A stretch of DNA of 64,000 nucleotides from positions 1-64,000 of the forward strand of contig CANLII010000004.1 of NCBI GenBank assembly GCA_947491315.1, in the 5' to 3' direction. Below, piece after piece: positions 44,400 to 53,715 of the stretch (positions are counted from its first letter, which is position 1; every line of letters begins with the position of its first letter). The position numbers were made by a program, and so were the translations under genes. The stretch comes from Ignavibacteria bacterium (GTDB lineage Bacteria > Bacteroidota > Ignavibacteria > Kapaibacteriales > UBA961). The notes under the pieces are model-generated. The model saw only the letters and a program-made list of their open reading frames with translations. It made no database searches and was not told where the DNA came from.

Positions 44400-46703
44400 A
44401 TGAATACATTTCTACGCCATGCAATTCTATTGTTCATACTCATTCCAATGTTTGGGATGACCAAACTATTTGCAGAAAGAGGCGACACCACGAAGGTGAA
44501 GCTGTTCGACAAATATCTTTGGACCTGGTATGGAAATCAAAACCGTTGGGGAGAATTCCCATCCCAAGACAAAAGATTCGAAAGAATCTTCATGAATTTC
44601 ACATTGACTTGTCCTAAGGGTGGATGCGGTGAATGGGACTATACTATGAGAGTCTATGCCCGCACTAAAACAGGTAAAATGGATTCCAATTTGGTTGATG
44701 CTCCAATGTTCTCGAAAGCAGGTGCTTTTTCCGATTCATTGAGAGTTGCACTCCTACCAACATTTAAAACAAAATATAATGCGGCCGCAAAAAAAACAGA
44801 TACTGTTTTAAATAATCCCTTCCAGATGTGGATGTATAAAGATAATACAAAGCCATTTCTTGTGACTGATTCCATGCTGGCTTATGAAGCAGGTTATTGG
44901 AATATTCTGTTTAGTTCAACAGGCGCCAAAGTAGATTCCTTTTTTGTTGCAGGTGACACCACATTCATCAAAGGGACAAGGAAAGCATATAAGCCATTTG
45001 AAATAATCAATGAAACAGAGATTGGTCGATTCATCACACCATACGGAAAATGGCATAATGAAAATTGGTCATATACTTGGGACTTTGATGTTACTGATTA
45101 TGCTCATATTCTGAGAGATTCCACTGAAATAAAAGTGTTTTATGATGGTTGGTCACAGGGCTCACTGTTTAATCTGGATTTTACTTTCATCGAAGGAATT
45201 CCTGCAAGAGAAACATATGAACATAGAGTGTTTTGGTCTGGAAATCCTACTTATGGAGATCCTGGAAATCCTATCGAGAAATTCTTGAAACCGATGAAAT
45301 TCAATCGTTTGCAATTAACCGATAAGATTACACTTCGTTTGCAAACTACAGGGCATGGATTTGGTGGAACAGAAAATGCAGCTGAGTTTTCACAAAAAAC
45401 ACATAAGATATTGATAAACGGTGAAGAAAAATTTGAGCAATATCTCTGGAGAGGAGATTGTGGCCAAAATCCAATTTATCCACAAGCAGGCACTTGGTAT
45501 TATAATCGAGCAGGATGGTGTCCGGGTGATGTAGTCCAATATTGGGACTATCATATAACACCATTTTTCACCGGTTCTGACAGTCTTGAGATTTCTTATG
45601 CAATGGAACCATATGAAAATCAAGATTTGTCAAAAAGAGCAAGCTATATCATAGAAGGGCAGTTATTGTATTCCAAAGCTAATTTCATGAACAATGTATC
45701 TTTGGAAGAAATCAGGATGCCTAATAGTGCATATAAGTATCGCAGAATGAATCCGATTTGTCCTGGTCAAAAACCACTGTTGGTCGTGAAAAATCAAGGG
45801 TCCAATACTCTGAATTCTATGATCATTCGCTATCGCATTGATAGTGGTGAAGACAAGTATTTCAATTGGTCGGGAAATATAGCATTCATGGAAGAATCTG
45901 AGATTGAACTCCCAGTCATTGATTTTCCAAATGGTGATCATACATTTACCGTTCAAGTATTTGAACCAAATGGACGCTTGGATGAATCTGATATAGGAGA
46001 CATCAAGACAGTTTCATTCTCAAATCCGAAATTAACCACATCCGGAAAAGTGTCTTTGATGCTTAAGACTGATGCTGTTTCGGGCATTCCCAATGGTATT
46101 CGTTATGAAGTGCAAGATGCGGATGGATATATCATTAAGGAAAGAGGTAATTTCCAAGATGGAGCCACCATTCGTGATACCTTTGATTTGGAGAATGGAT
46201 GCTATCGCTTTGTGATATATGATGAGGGACTCGGTGATGGATTATATCCAATTTTCCAAGGCTCCACCAGAGGATTCTATTCATTGCGCGAAGTTGGTGG
46301 TTCTACAATCATCTTTAATTCTCAAGCAGCAAATTATGGTCAACCCTCCGGAGTATATGCCAGTTTTGGTGATCGAGAAATTATACCATTTCGCGTAAAC
46401 ACGAATGCAGTGTCCATAGATGAGGGAATCACTGATATTTCAGTACCTACTTTGAATATTGCTCCAAATCCAACTCTTTCAGGCATTGCGAATTTGCAAT
46501 TATTAGGCATGCCAAGAGATTTGGAAGGAACTATGCAGATTGTCTCAAGTATCGGACAAGTCATGTTGCAAGAAACTATTTCCACCACTGATGCTCAATC
46601 CATGCCAATCAATTTGCAAGGTTATCCAAGTGGTGCTTATGCTATAAGAATTACCGTAAAGGGAATGACCATTACGGGAATGATTATGCATAATGCTGAA
46701 TAA
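44400..46703 (+). CDS. PNGase F-like secreted glycosidase with type IX sorting domain
   Basis: 767 residues: signal peptide (cleavage near LFAER), then the peptide-N-glycosidase F two-domain fold, with TCPKGGCGEWDYTMRVYA near residue 60-80, ITPYGKWHNENWSYTWDFDVTDYAHIL, and LWRGDCGQNPIYPQAGTWYYNRAGWCPGDVV near 345. PNGase F removes N-linked glycans by hydrolysing the GlcNAc-Asn bond. Residues beyond about 460 form additional beta domains, ending with a type IX-type C-terminal segment (APNPTLSGIANLQL, GAYAIRITVKGMTITG). I cannot align the catalytic Asp and Glu with certainty, so active or not is open. In tandem with the Omp28-like gene. Confidence 0.82.
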   Translation: MNTFLRHAILLFILIPMFGMTKLFAERGDTTKVKLFDKYLWTWYGNQNRWGEFPSQDKRFERIFMNFTLTCPKGGCGEWDYTMRVYARTKTGKMDSNLVDAPMFSKAGAFSDSLRVALLPTFKTKYNAAAKKTDTVLNNPFQMWMYKDNTKPFLVTDSMLAYEAGYWNILFSSTGAKVDSFFVAGDTTFIKGTRKAYKPFEIINETEIGRFITPYGKWHNENWSYTWDFDVTDYAHILRDSTEIKVFYDGWSQGSLFNLDFTFIEGIPARETYEHRVFWSGNPTYGDPGNPIEKFLKPMKFNRLQLTDKITLRLQTTGHGFGGTENAAEFSQKTHKILINGEEKFEQYLWRGDCGQNPIYPQAGTWYYNRAGWCPGDVVQYWDYHITPFFTGSDSLEISYAMEPYENQDLSKRASYIIEGQLLYSKANFMNNVSLEEIRMPNSAYKYRRMNPICPGQKPLLVVKNQGSNTLNSMIIRYRIDSGEDKYFNWSGNIAFMEESEIELPVIDFPNGDHTFTVQVFEPNGRLDESDIGDIKTVSFSNPKLTTSGKVSLMLKTDAVSGIPNGIRYEVQDADGYIIKERGNFQDGATIRDTFDLENGCYRFVIYDEGLGDGLYPIFQGSTRGFYSLREVGGSTIIFNSQAANYGQPSGVYASFGDREIIPFRVNTNAVSIDEGITDISVPTLNIAPNPTLSGIANLQLLGMPRDLEGTMQIVSSIGQVMLQETISTTDAQSMPINLQGYPSGAYAIRITVKGMTITGMIMHNAE

Positions 46704-46741
46704 GAATATGTTACTTTTTTTCATTTTATGATTGGATATTC

Positions 46742-48229
46742 ATGAATATCGCCATCTCTCAATCAGCTCTGACCAATCAAAAAGCTGATATTGTCATTAC
46801 ATTTAGTTTTGAAGATGATTCTCTACTCAAGGCTACCAAAAAACGCTTGGTTGAATTATATCCTACCGCATCTGCTGTAGTTAATAGTGATGACTTCAAA
46901 GGTGCTCTTCGTTCAACGATGGTTATCTATACCGGTGCAAAAGGTGCATCCAAGATCATCGTGGCTGGTTTGGGTAAGAAGGATTCTTGCACAGCTGAGA
47001 CTCTGCGTCGTGCATCATCAGCCGCTGCAAAAAGAGCGGCTGCATATGGAGTGCAATCAATAGCAATTGAAGCAGTTTTGGGTAATGGCCTCACCCCTGA
47101 GGAAAGCTGTCTTTCTTTATTGGAAGGTGCAGTATTGTCGAATTATAAGTTTGACAAGTATATCACTGCAGCAAAAGGAAAGAAGAAAATTAATTCGATT
47201 ACATTGTTCTCTGATTCAAAACAACTTGTTGCGGCTGGTAAATCTGTTTTGACAATGGCAAAGTCCATCTATGATGGCGTTACTCTTGCCCGCGACCTCG
47301 CACAAGCTCCAAATAATGAGATATATCCAGAAACACTTGCAAAAGCTGCTGTAAATGCTGCAAAGGGTACGGGAATTAAAGTCACTATCTTGGATAAAAA
47401 GAAAATTCAAGCATTAAAAATGGGTGGATTGCTTGCCGTAAATCAGGGCAGTGTCAGACCACCTGTATTCATTGTCATGGAATATAAAGGCGGAAAGGCA
47501 ACTGATAAACCTTTTGTATTCGTAGGGAAAGGTATCACCTTTGATACAGGTGGAATCAGCATTAAACCTGCTGCTGGCATGTCCGACATGAAAGGTGACA
47601 TGCATGGAGCGGCAACTGTTATTGGTGGTATTATAGCAATTGCCAAAGCAAAGCTTCCCGTGAATGTTGTAGCACTTGTGCCATCTACAGAGAATATGCC
47701 AAGTGGAACTGCTTTCGTTCCGGGAGATATCGTGACCTTCATGAATGGCAAAACAGCTGAGATAGATAATACTGATGCTGAAGGTAGATTGGTTCTTGCA
47801 GATGCATTGACTTATGCTTCAAAATATAAGCCGAAAGCGGTAATAGATTTTGCAACATTGACTGGTGCTTGCGTTGTGGCTTTAGGTACTATTACTAGCG
47901 GACTCATGGGTACCGATTCTCATCTTATTGATCAAATCAAAAAGGCTTCAACTCGTACAAATGAATATGTCTGCGAATTGCCACTCTATGAAGAATATGA
48001 AGATTTGATCAAGAGTGATTTTGCGGATGTGAAAAATTCAGGTGGAAGATGGGCCGGCGCCATTACTGCAGGACTGTTCCTCAAACATTTCATTGGTGAC
48101 TATCCTTGGGCTCACATGGATATCGCAGGAACCGGCATGGCTCCTTCAGATAGAGACTATTGGCCAAAAGGTGGAACAGGTATCGGTGTGAGAATGCTTG
48201 TGGATCTAGTAAAGAATTGGAAAGCATAA
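46742..48229 (+). CDS. pepA: Leucyl aminopeptidase (M17)
   Basis: 495 residues, typical for M17. Metal-binding and active-site segments: VGKGITFDTGGISIKPAAGMSDMKGDMHGAA (Lys, Asp, Asp) and NTDAEGRLVLADAL (Asp, Glu, Arg). N-terminal macro-like regulatory domain before about residue 180. Cytoplasmic hexameric di-metal peptidase that trims N-terminal residues. 38 bases after the PNGase F-like gene without visible terminator, and followed by a perfect terminator. Confidence 0.96.
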   Translation: MNIAISQSALTNQKADIVITFSFEDDSLLKATKKRLVELYPTASAVVNSDDFKGALRSTMVIYTGAKGASKIIVAGLGKKDSCTAETLRRASSAAAKRAAAYGVQSIAIEAVLGNGLTPEESCLSLLEGAVLSNYKFDKYITAAKGKKKINSITLFSDSKQLVAAGKSVLTMAKSIYDGVTLARDLAQAPNNEIYPETLAKAAVNAAKGTGIKVTILDKKKIQALKMGGLLAVNQGSVRPPVFIVMEYKGGKATDKPFVFVGKGITFDTGGISIKPAAGMSDMKGDMHGAATVIGGIIAIAKAKLPVNVVALVPSTENMPSGTAFVPGDIVTFMNGKTAEIDNTDAEGRLVLADALTYASKYKPKAVIDFATLTGACVVALGTITSGLMGTDSHLIDQIKKASTRTNEYVCELPLYEEYEDLIKSDFADVKNSGGRWAGAITAGLFLKHFIGDYPWAHMDIAGTGMAPSDRDYWPKGGTGIGVRMLVDLVKNWKA

Positions 48230-48255
48230 AGTTCTGTCTCATACTTGCAATATAG

Positions 48256-48287
48256 ATCCCATCCATGTTTTGGATGGGATTTTTTTA
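48256..48287 (+). terminator. Rho-independent terminator after pepA
   Basis: Perfect 10-bp stem ATCCCATCCA / TGGATGGGAT with loop TGTTT, then T-run; 26 bases after the stop. Confidence 0.93.
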
Positions 48288-48297
48288 TGTCTATAAG

Positions 48298-48330
48298 CCA
48301 AAAAAAAAGCCTATCCAATGGATAGGCTTT
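48298..48330 (-). terminator. Rho-independent terminator for the barrel gene (- strand)
   Basis: On the - strand, AAAGCCTATCC / GGATAGGCTTT with a 3-base loop followed by a T9 run. It ends the gene at 48350-49237, back to back with the pepA terminator. Confidence 0.9.
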
Positions 48331-48349
48331 GAATGAACTTTAGCTTTGA

Positions 48350-49237
48350 TTACAAAGTGAATCGTAAATCAGCACCAATCTGAATCGCGCTTACGCTTGA
48401 ATTGTTGGAAGTGCTAATCTTAGTCAAACCAAGATTGTAATAGACTGCAGGAACTAAAAGAAGATTACCTGCGAGTATCTCATATTGAAGGCCGAACTTT
48501 AAAGCAAATCTGAATGATGAAGGATCGATGATAGCACCCTCATATAATCTGATAGAAGTTTTGGTATCATCCACATATTGAGGCTTATAACCATTCAAAC
48601 CAACCACAGGGTCAATTGGATCATTTTTCAGAATCAAAGAACCAGCTTCAGTTTCTTTCACAAATTGTACGGGATTATTCGCATCAAATTGCAATTCATA
48701 GCGTTGTTCTTGTGTTCCACCCATTGGAATGCCAAATTGTGGGCCTGCAGTCAGACCAAGCATTGTGCCGGGTAAATTGAAACGATACATCACTTCAAAA
48801 TTCAATAATGAATATTTGAACACTGAAGTATGAACAATTTGGGAGTTCACAATATTGTTTGAACCACCAATTGGTCTTGAAGGATAATTATCGCCATCCA
48901 ATTGAAAAGTAGCCGGCTGATAATCGTATACAGCTCTAGCGATGATTGATGAATTGGCATTTTTTGGATCACCGAGAAGATACTCAAGTGAAAAACCAAA
49001 ATAATATCCGTTCTCAGTTCCGGTCTCAAATGTTGGGCAGTTCGCATCAGCAGCTATTGATGAAAATCCACCTGAATGCATGGATTTATTATAGCCGGCA
49101 ACGGGACCAACCAGAAGTGGAGACTTTTTTGCTTGCGGTTTACGAGGGTCAGCCGCTTGTGAAAAAGCATCGGAAGTAAAGAAAAAAGTGAGAGCCGCAA
49201 GGGCAATGAACAGTCGCATAAGACGCATGAGTTTCAC
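48350..49237 (-). CDS. Outer-membrane beta-barrel protein
   Basis: 295 residues with a signal peptide (hydrophobic core about 8-22, cleavage near AFSQA), then alternating strands such as GYYFGFSLEYLLG, LLNFEVMYRFNL, FALKFGLQYEIL and a C-terminal IGADLRFTL ending in Phe-Thr-Leu, typical of beta-barrel outer-membrane proteins. GGTGA-like RBS lies upstream. Single gene with its own terminator. I cannot name the family beyond the barrel type; a porin-like or OprF/PorT-like role is possible. Confidence 0.75.
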   Translation of the reverse strand: MKLMRLMRLFIALAALTFFFTSDAFSQAADPRKPQAKKSPLLVGPVAGYNKSMHSGGFSSIAADANCPTFETGTENGYYFGFSLEYLLGDPKNANSSIIARAVYDYQPATFQLDGDNYPSRPIGGSNNIVNSQIVHTSVFKYSLLNFEVMYRFNLPGTMLGLTAGPQFGIPMGGTQEQRYELQFDANNPVQFVKETEAGSLILKNDPIDPVVGLNGYKPQYVDDTKTSIRLYEGAIIDPSSFRFALKFGLQYEILAGNLLLVPAVYYNLGLTKISTSNNSSVSAIQIGADLRFTL

Positions 49238-49485
49238 CTTTTCGCCAGTAAAAGTATCTTGTTATTTACATTCTTAGGGATGTGTTGGGGAAGTGCTATT
49301 TGATACACAATGACATACAATGATCGATTGAGATATTGAATGCAATCTGAAAGGGTTCAGATTATATCAGAGAAAGAACAATCACAACAACGAGTCAAAT
49401 TTAATAGAAAACTTGGCATTAGACAAGAAAAAATATAGGTTTTTCTCTGTTTCGTGCACTATGTGGAAAACCTTCGACAGATTCA
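49238..49485. other. Intergenic region between two - strand genes
   Basis: 248 bases, AT-rich. No open frame, tRNA or good hairpin is seen. It should hold the promoter of the barrel gene and the 3' end of the 1351-residue protein's transcript, but I cannot point to either with confidence. Confidence 0.5.
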
Positions 49486-52400
49486 TCATTTTGAGATTAT
49501 GATTTGTTCAGTCCATTGATGGTTAACTAATTGAAAAATAAGAACATAACCACCACCTGGCAATAATGAGGCATCAAGTGCTATTTTGTTGAATCCGGCA
49601 ATTATATTCCCATTTCTTTGTAAAACTGTTTCTCCAAAGAGATTTTTTAGTTCATAGGAGTACCATGTATCTTGTTTACTCAGTACTGCAATGTATCCCG
49701 ATTCAGGTATTGGATGAGGATAAATTCCCAATAATCCCTGTCCTTTGAGATCGTTTGAAACCACCCGAATATGTTTTCCACAAAATTCTGACAATTCCAG
49801 AGGAATGATTGCCGTATCACCAATGATGCAATCTGAAAGTTTGTTTTTGAGAATAATGCGGATTGAATCAGGTCTATCGGTTAAATATGTATCAAATGTA
49901 AGCTTTGTATTCCAAGCGCCTTGTCCTTTCAAGATTGTTTGCGTTTGTGCATTCAACATTGCTTTTCCCAAGCCATTGGTTACCTGCATTGGAAGTCGAA
50001 TGTCACCAGTATTAGTACTCAAATCAAACTGTGTTTGTGTGGTTTTGCAGTCTATGCTCTGTGGATTATACTCTAATTCCAAAATCGGCTCAAATCCGAT
50101 GTCAGTTTTCGATGCAACCGCAAAATCTCCACTGATGATCAATTCAAATGAATCACCTGGTAGATAGGTAATGGTTGACTTAATGGAGGAGTCGATGGAA
50201 ATATGATTGGTTTTTACCGAGAATGGAATTGTTTGTTTCAATTCAATTGTGTCTGCAATATATGCCGTCAAGTGAATTTCATCATTTCCTGAGGATTTTG
50301 AATCCAAGAGTAGAGAAATTGTAATGAATCCGCCACGCTTTTTGATGATTGAATCTGAAACAGCAGTGATGGAGATTGTTGAGCCTTTTAAAGATTGATT
50401 CAGTCTTGCTAGAATGGAATCCACACTGATATCGATATTGCCATCATTGCTGATTCGAGCTGTGATTAAGCGTTCCTCACATGCATGCAAAGTGTCAATG
50501 GGTTGAAAGCTCATTCTGACATCTATCGTGTCGATTGCATCGGCATCTCCCCAAATGATTGAGCGAGTATTGATACCCTGGCCAATCAATCCGGCATCAG
50601 ATTGAGTTTCCACCAATATCTCATGTCTTCCGGCTCTTTGTGGTTTGAATCTAATAGGGAGTACATGTGATGCCCCGGGGTTAAATGTCTTATAAATGAA
50701 ACCCGCGGTGTCTAAAGTAAATGAAGAAATATCCCCGGAGATGATAGTGAATCCTTCTATTGTCAGCGGTGCATTCCCGTTCGAAGTCAATAAGATGCCA
50801 CTTGTATCTTTGGTGGAATTCTCTTTTATGCGACCAACATATATGTCTTTTTGCTGAATACCTGGGATTATTCCCTTACCAATAAGCGTATAGGATGAGC
50901 TGTCATAACTGAAACCATTTGTGTAAGTGATCTTTCCTTCATATCGATATTCAATGCTATCTTTAGGTATAAAAGATGCGAGTACTGCAATTGTTTGATT
51001 GGATTGCAATACTGTATCCTTCTTTTGATTTGGGAATGAAATGCGAAAAACTGAATCGAGTGGAGCCAAATTGTCAAGACTGATTATTGCAATGTCATTT
51101 CCGGTATTTGTGATACTTGTCAGAGTATCATATTGAGCACCCAAGCGCCTTTCTTTCCAATCAATGATGAATTCACTCAATCCGGGTGATGCGCCATTGC
51201 CTTTAACTTCAGCTTGATTTGTAAGTGAGCGGTCATTCAAAATGGTAAAGAATTCTGAGTATGTCTTTCGTTCGAGTGGAGAAAAAGTGCAATTGATGCT
51301 GACAGTGTCTCTTGGTTTGAAAGTTCTGGGAAAAATCCCTGCAGTATCATAAGTGAATGCTCCGGAACTTGTCGGAACTTGTAATGAGATAGCAGTGAAA
51401 TCCGTGCCGCCTGCATTGATGATGCGGATGACTCCTGGTTTTGTATCACCAATTGCCACAGTGCCGAAATCATGTCCAATAACCTGTATGGCAGGATTCT
51501 CCATCACTCCGCTAATTTTTATTGCTTTATATATACCACAATCGAACAGTATCTGTAAAGTTGCATTAGCTGAATCGGAACCTGCAATTGCTCTGAAGCA
51601 TATCTCAATCTGAATGGAATCATTCGGAGGAATCATTGCATTTGTGAATGCAGATAGATTCGAACCAATCATTCTGGCATCGCCAATCAATTTTGAGAAC
51701 TTTATGAGAATGCTCTCTTTGCCAGTATTATGCAATACTATATTTCTGCATTGAGTATCACCCATAATCATCTTTTCAAATGAAAGTGAATCAGGGATGG
51801 TAATCTTTGGTGCAGTATATGAATAACGAATGCGGGATGAATTGCCGGCATTGTCCATCACTTCCATGACCATATAAGCATCTTTCAACTTATTGATGAC
51901 ATTTCCGGAGAAGGTTGTGGTCGTATCACCCTCTTTGAATCCTGCCAATGACCAATTCATGTTTTGCGTGGAATCTCTGATGACATTCACATCATGCAAA
52001 CCACTAAAATCATCAATAATGAATTCAGTAATTTTGCCTTTGATAATTCCACAAGAATCTTTGAGACTAATTTTAGGGGCAGTTGTATCAATTCCTTGGA
52101 CCATTCCAAAAGCTAGTGGATATGCATAAGCATCATCAGAACCTATGCCATAAAGTCCTGCTATGAAAGCACCTTCCATCGTGGTTAAACGATGAAAACC
52201 GGGTGTCACAGGAACAGTGACATAGAACATCTGAGTACCATTGACTCTTTGATTCGGGAAATTGGAAATCGCATTTCTGATGAGGCGATTGTCAAGCATC
52301 ACATGATCAACCGCATCTTCGGTACAGACAAGTGAAATGAAGTGTTGTACAAATTGTTTGGGATTTGTCGCTGGATTCGCAATTACATGGAAATTTGCAC

Positions 52401-53541
52401 TTTTGATTGACTTTTCCGTTGAAGGAACAAGCATCATGCAGGGATCGAAATTTTGCAATCGTTCATTTGAAGAAAAACTGCTTGTCATGTATTGAGCAAT
52501 GCTGATTGGTTTGTCTGATTCAATATGGAGAGGATCTCGAATGAAGCTTAATGTTCGAAAATCCCCGGGGTTGGAGAGAGTGAATGTTTGATTGATATTC
52601 CATCCTTTGACAGTCACTTTCGTATTTGGTGCAATGCAATGAATCCGAAAGAAATCACCTGTACCATCATTCGTGAATGGAACAGTAATGAATGAAGAAC
52701 CCCATTGCTCTGTTGGATACAGCATTTCTATGAGATGATTCTTGCTGTCGAATTCTGTAAGACCAAGTGGAATTGCTGTTCTGATATGTCCACTGAATAC
52801 ACCGATAGGTTTATCTCCACGAACGATCGTTCCTGAAAGATCGCCCTCACCGGATGGCAATGTATCAGACTGCACCAAATAACATTGGCCTTTATTCAAT
52901 GTGATGATGGTAGATTCATCGGGCTGAATTTGTCTAAGTGTTCTGCTTCTTGGCGCAAACTCTATGACTGTATTATCCTCGGATGCTATGATCATGAATT
53001 CGCTTGATCTTGGAATTTTTCCTTGAGGATCATCATCATGCATGTAAATGTCATTAGGCCATGAATGAATCACATATTCTCTGCCCCATTTCGAAACGGG
53101 AATAGCAGAATATCCATCAGTGGATAATGATTGACTACTTATACCACTTACGGAAATTGGCTGATCAGATTCAATTTCAATGGACTTGGATTGTATTTTT
53201 TCAGATTCAAACATTTCTAATTTATCATATGGAAATGTAAGCTCTACAACGGTATCACCTACCAATTGTACATATTGAGATGGACCTGTTATTGGACCAG
53301 CAATACGAACAGTGGTTGGCCTGATTGTTGAAATATGAACTGTTAATCGAATTCCGCCGGGTAATACAATCAATTCATTCTGCATGAACCCAATCAGAAA
53401 GTAACGCCCTGCATAGCCGGAAATGCCATTAGTAAGTGATTTTCCATTTTGAGCTTGAATGCTCATAACCCCATAAAAAAGCATGAGCAATAGTGTGATT
53501 GCCATGTTTTGAAGGAAATGTAAGAGTGTAGATTTTTTCAT
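49486..53541 (-). CDS. Giant secreted protein: IgGFc-binding domain, Hydin/choice-of-anchor-D repeats, type IX sorting domain
   Basis: 1351 residues. Signal peptide (hydrophobic about 11-28). Residues about 40-490 match the IgGFc-binding N-terminal domain family: ISGYAGRYFLIGFMQNE, IESDQPISVSGISSQSLSTDGYSAIPVSKWGREYVIHSW. About residues 590-1050 form a chain of Hydin/ASH-like repeats (FGTVAIGDTKPGVIRIINAGG and NRSLTNQAEVKGNG type endings). The C-terminus looks like a type IX sorting domain (LGIYPHPIPESGYIAVL...ALDASLLPGGGYVLIFQL). A large surface or extracellular adhesin-like protein is likely; true immunoglobulin binding is not implied by the domain name. Confidence 0.82.
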   Translation of the reverse strand: MKKSTLLHFLQNMAITLLLMLFYGVMSIQAQNGKSLTNGISGYAGRYFLIGFMQNELIVLPGGIRLTVHISTIRPTTVRIAGPITGPSQYVQLVGDTVVELTFPYDKLEMFESEKIQSKSIEIESDQPISVSGISSQSLSTDGYSAIPVSKWGREYVIHSWPNDIYMHDDDPQGKIPRSSEFMIIASEDNTVIEFAPRSRTLRQIQPDESTIITLNKGQCYLVQSDTLPSGEGDLSGTIVRGDKPIGVFSGHIRTAIPLGLTEFDSKNHLIEMLYPTEQWGSSFITVPFTNDGTGDFFRIHCIAPNTKVTVKGWNINQTFTLSNPGDFRTLSFIRDPLHIESDKPISIAQYMTSSFSSNERLQNFDPCMMLVPSTEKSIKSANFHVIANPATNPKQFVQHFISLVCTEDAVDHVMLDNRLIRNAISNFPNQRVNGTQMFYVTVPVTPGFHRLTTMEGAFIAGLYGIGSDDAYAYPLAFGMVQGIDTTAPKISLKDSCGIIKGKITEFIIDDFSGLHDVNVIRDSTQNMNWSLAGFKEGDTTTTFSGNVINKLKDAYMVMEVMDNAGNSSRIRYSYTAPKITIPDSLSFEKMIMGDTQCRNIVLHNTGKESILIKFSKLIGDARMIGSNLSAFTNAMIPPNDSIQIEICFRAIAGSDSANATLQILFDCGIYKAIKISGVMENPAIQVIGHDFGTVAIGDTKPGVIRIINAGGTDFTAISLQVPTSSGAFTYDTAGIFPRTFKPRDTVSINCTFSPLERKTYSEFFTILNDRSLTNQAEVKGNGASPGLSEFIIDWKERRLGAQYDTLTSITNTGNDIAIISLDNLAPLDSVFRISFPNQKKDTVLQSNQTIAVLASFIPKDSIEYRYEGKITYTNGFSYDSSSYTLIGKGIIPGIQQKDIYVGRIKENSTKDTSGILLTSNGNAPLTIEGFTIISGDISSFTLDTAGFIYKTFNPGASHVLPIRFKPQRAGRHEILVETQSDAGLIGQGINTRSIIWGDADAIDTIDVRMSFQPIDTLHACEERLITARISNDGNIDISVDSILARLNQSLKGSTISITAVSDSIIKKRGGFITISLLLDSKSSGNDEIHLTAYIADTIELKQTIPFSVKTNHISIDSSIKSTITYLPGDSFELIISGDFAVASKTDIGFEPILELEYNPQSIDCKTTQTQFDLSTNTGDIRLPMQVTNGLGKAMLNAQTQTILKGQGAWNTKLTFDTYLTDRPDSIRIILKNKLSDCIIGDTAIIPLELSEFCGKHIRVVSNDLKGQGLLGIYPHPIPESGYIAVLSKQDTWYSYELKNLFGETVLQRNGNIIAGFNKIALDASLLPGGGYVLIFQLVNHQWTEQIIISK

Positions 53542-53715
53542 TGGCTTTTGGATACATTTGTTAACCCCACCACAAATAATGAAAAAAACTTGAGTTGACC
53601 AATGGAAAATAATCAGATATTGTTGAATTGATTACAACAAAAGATATCGGGAGTCGTTGATAAACCCGAACTTTTTTTAGAAGCTTCCTCTATTTTCACG
53701 CAGTGTACTTACATC

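Noticed and set aside
49238-49485. Possible small RNA or riboswitch in the AT-rich gap
   Set aside because: No conserved riboswitch core, no strong hairpin with T-run, and no open frame.
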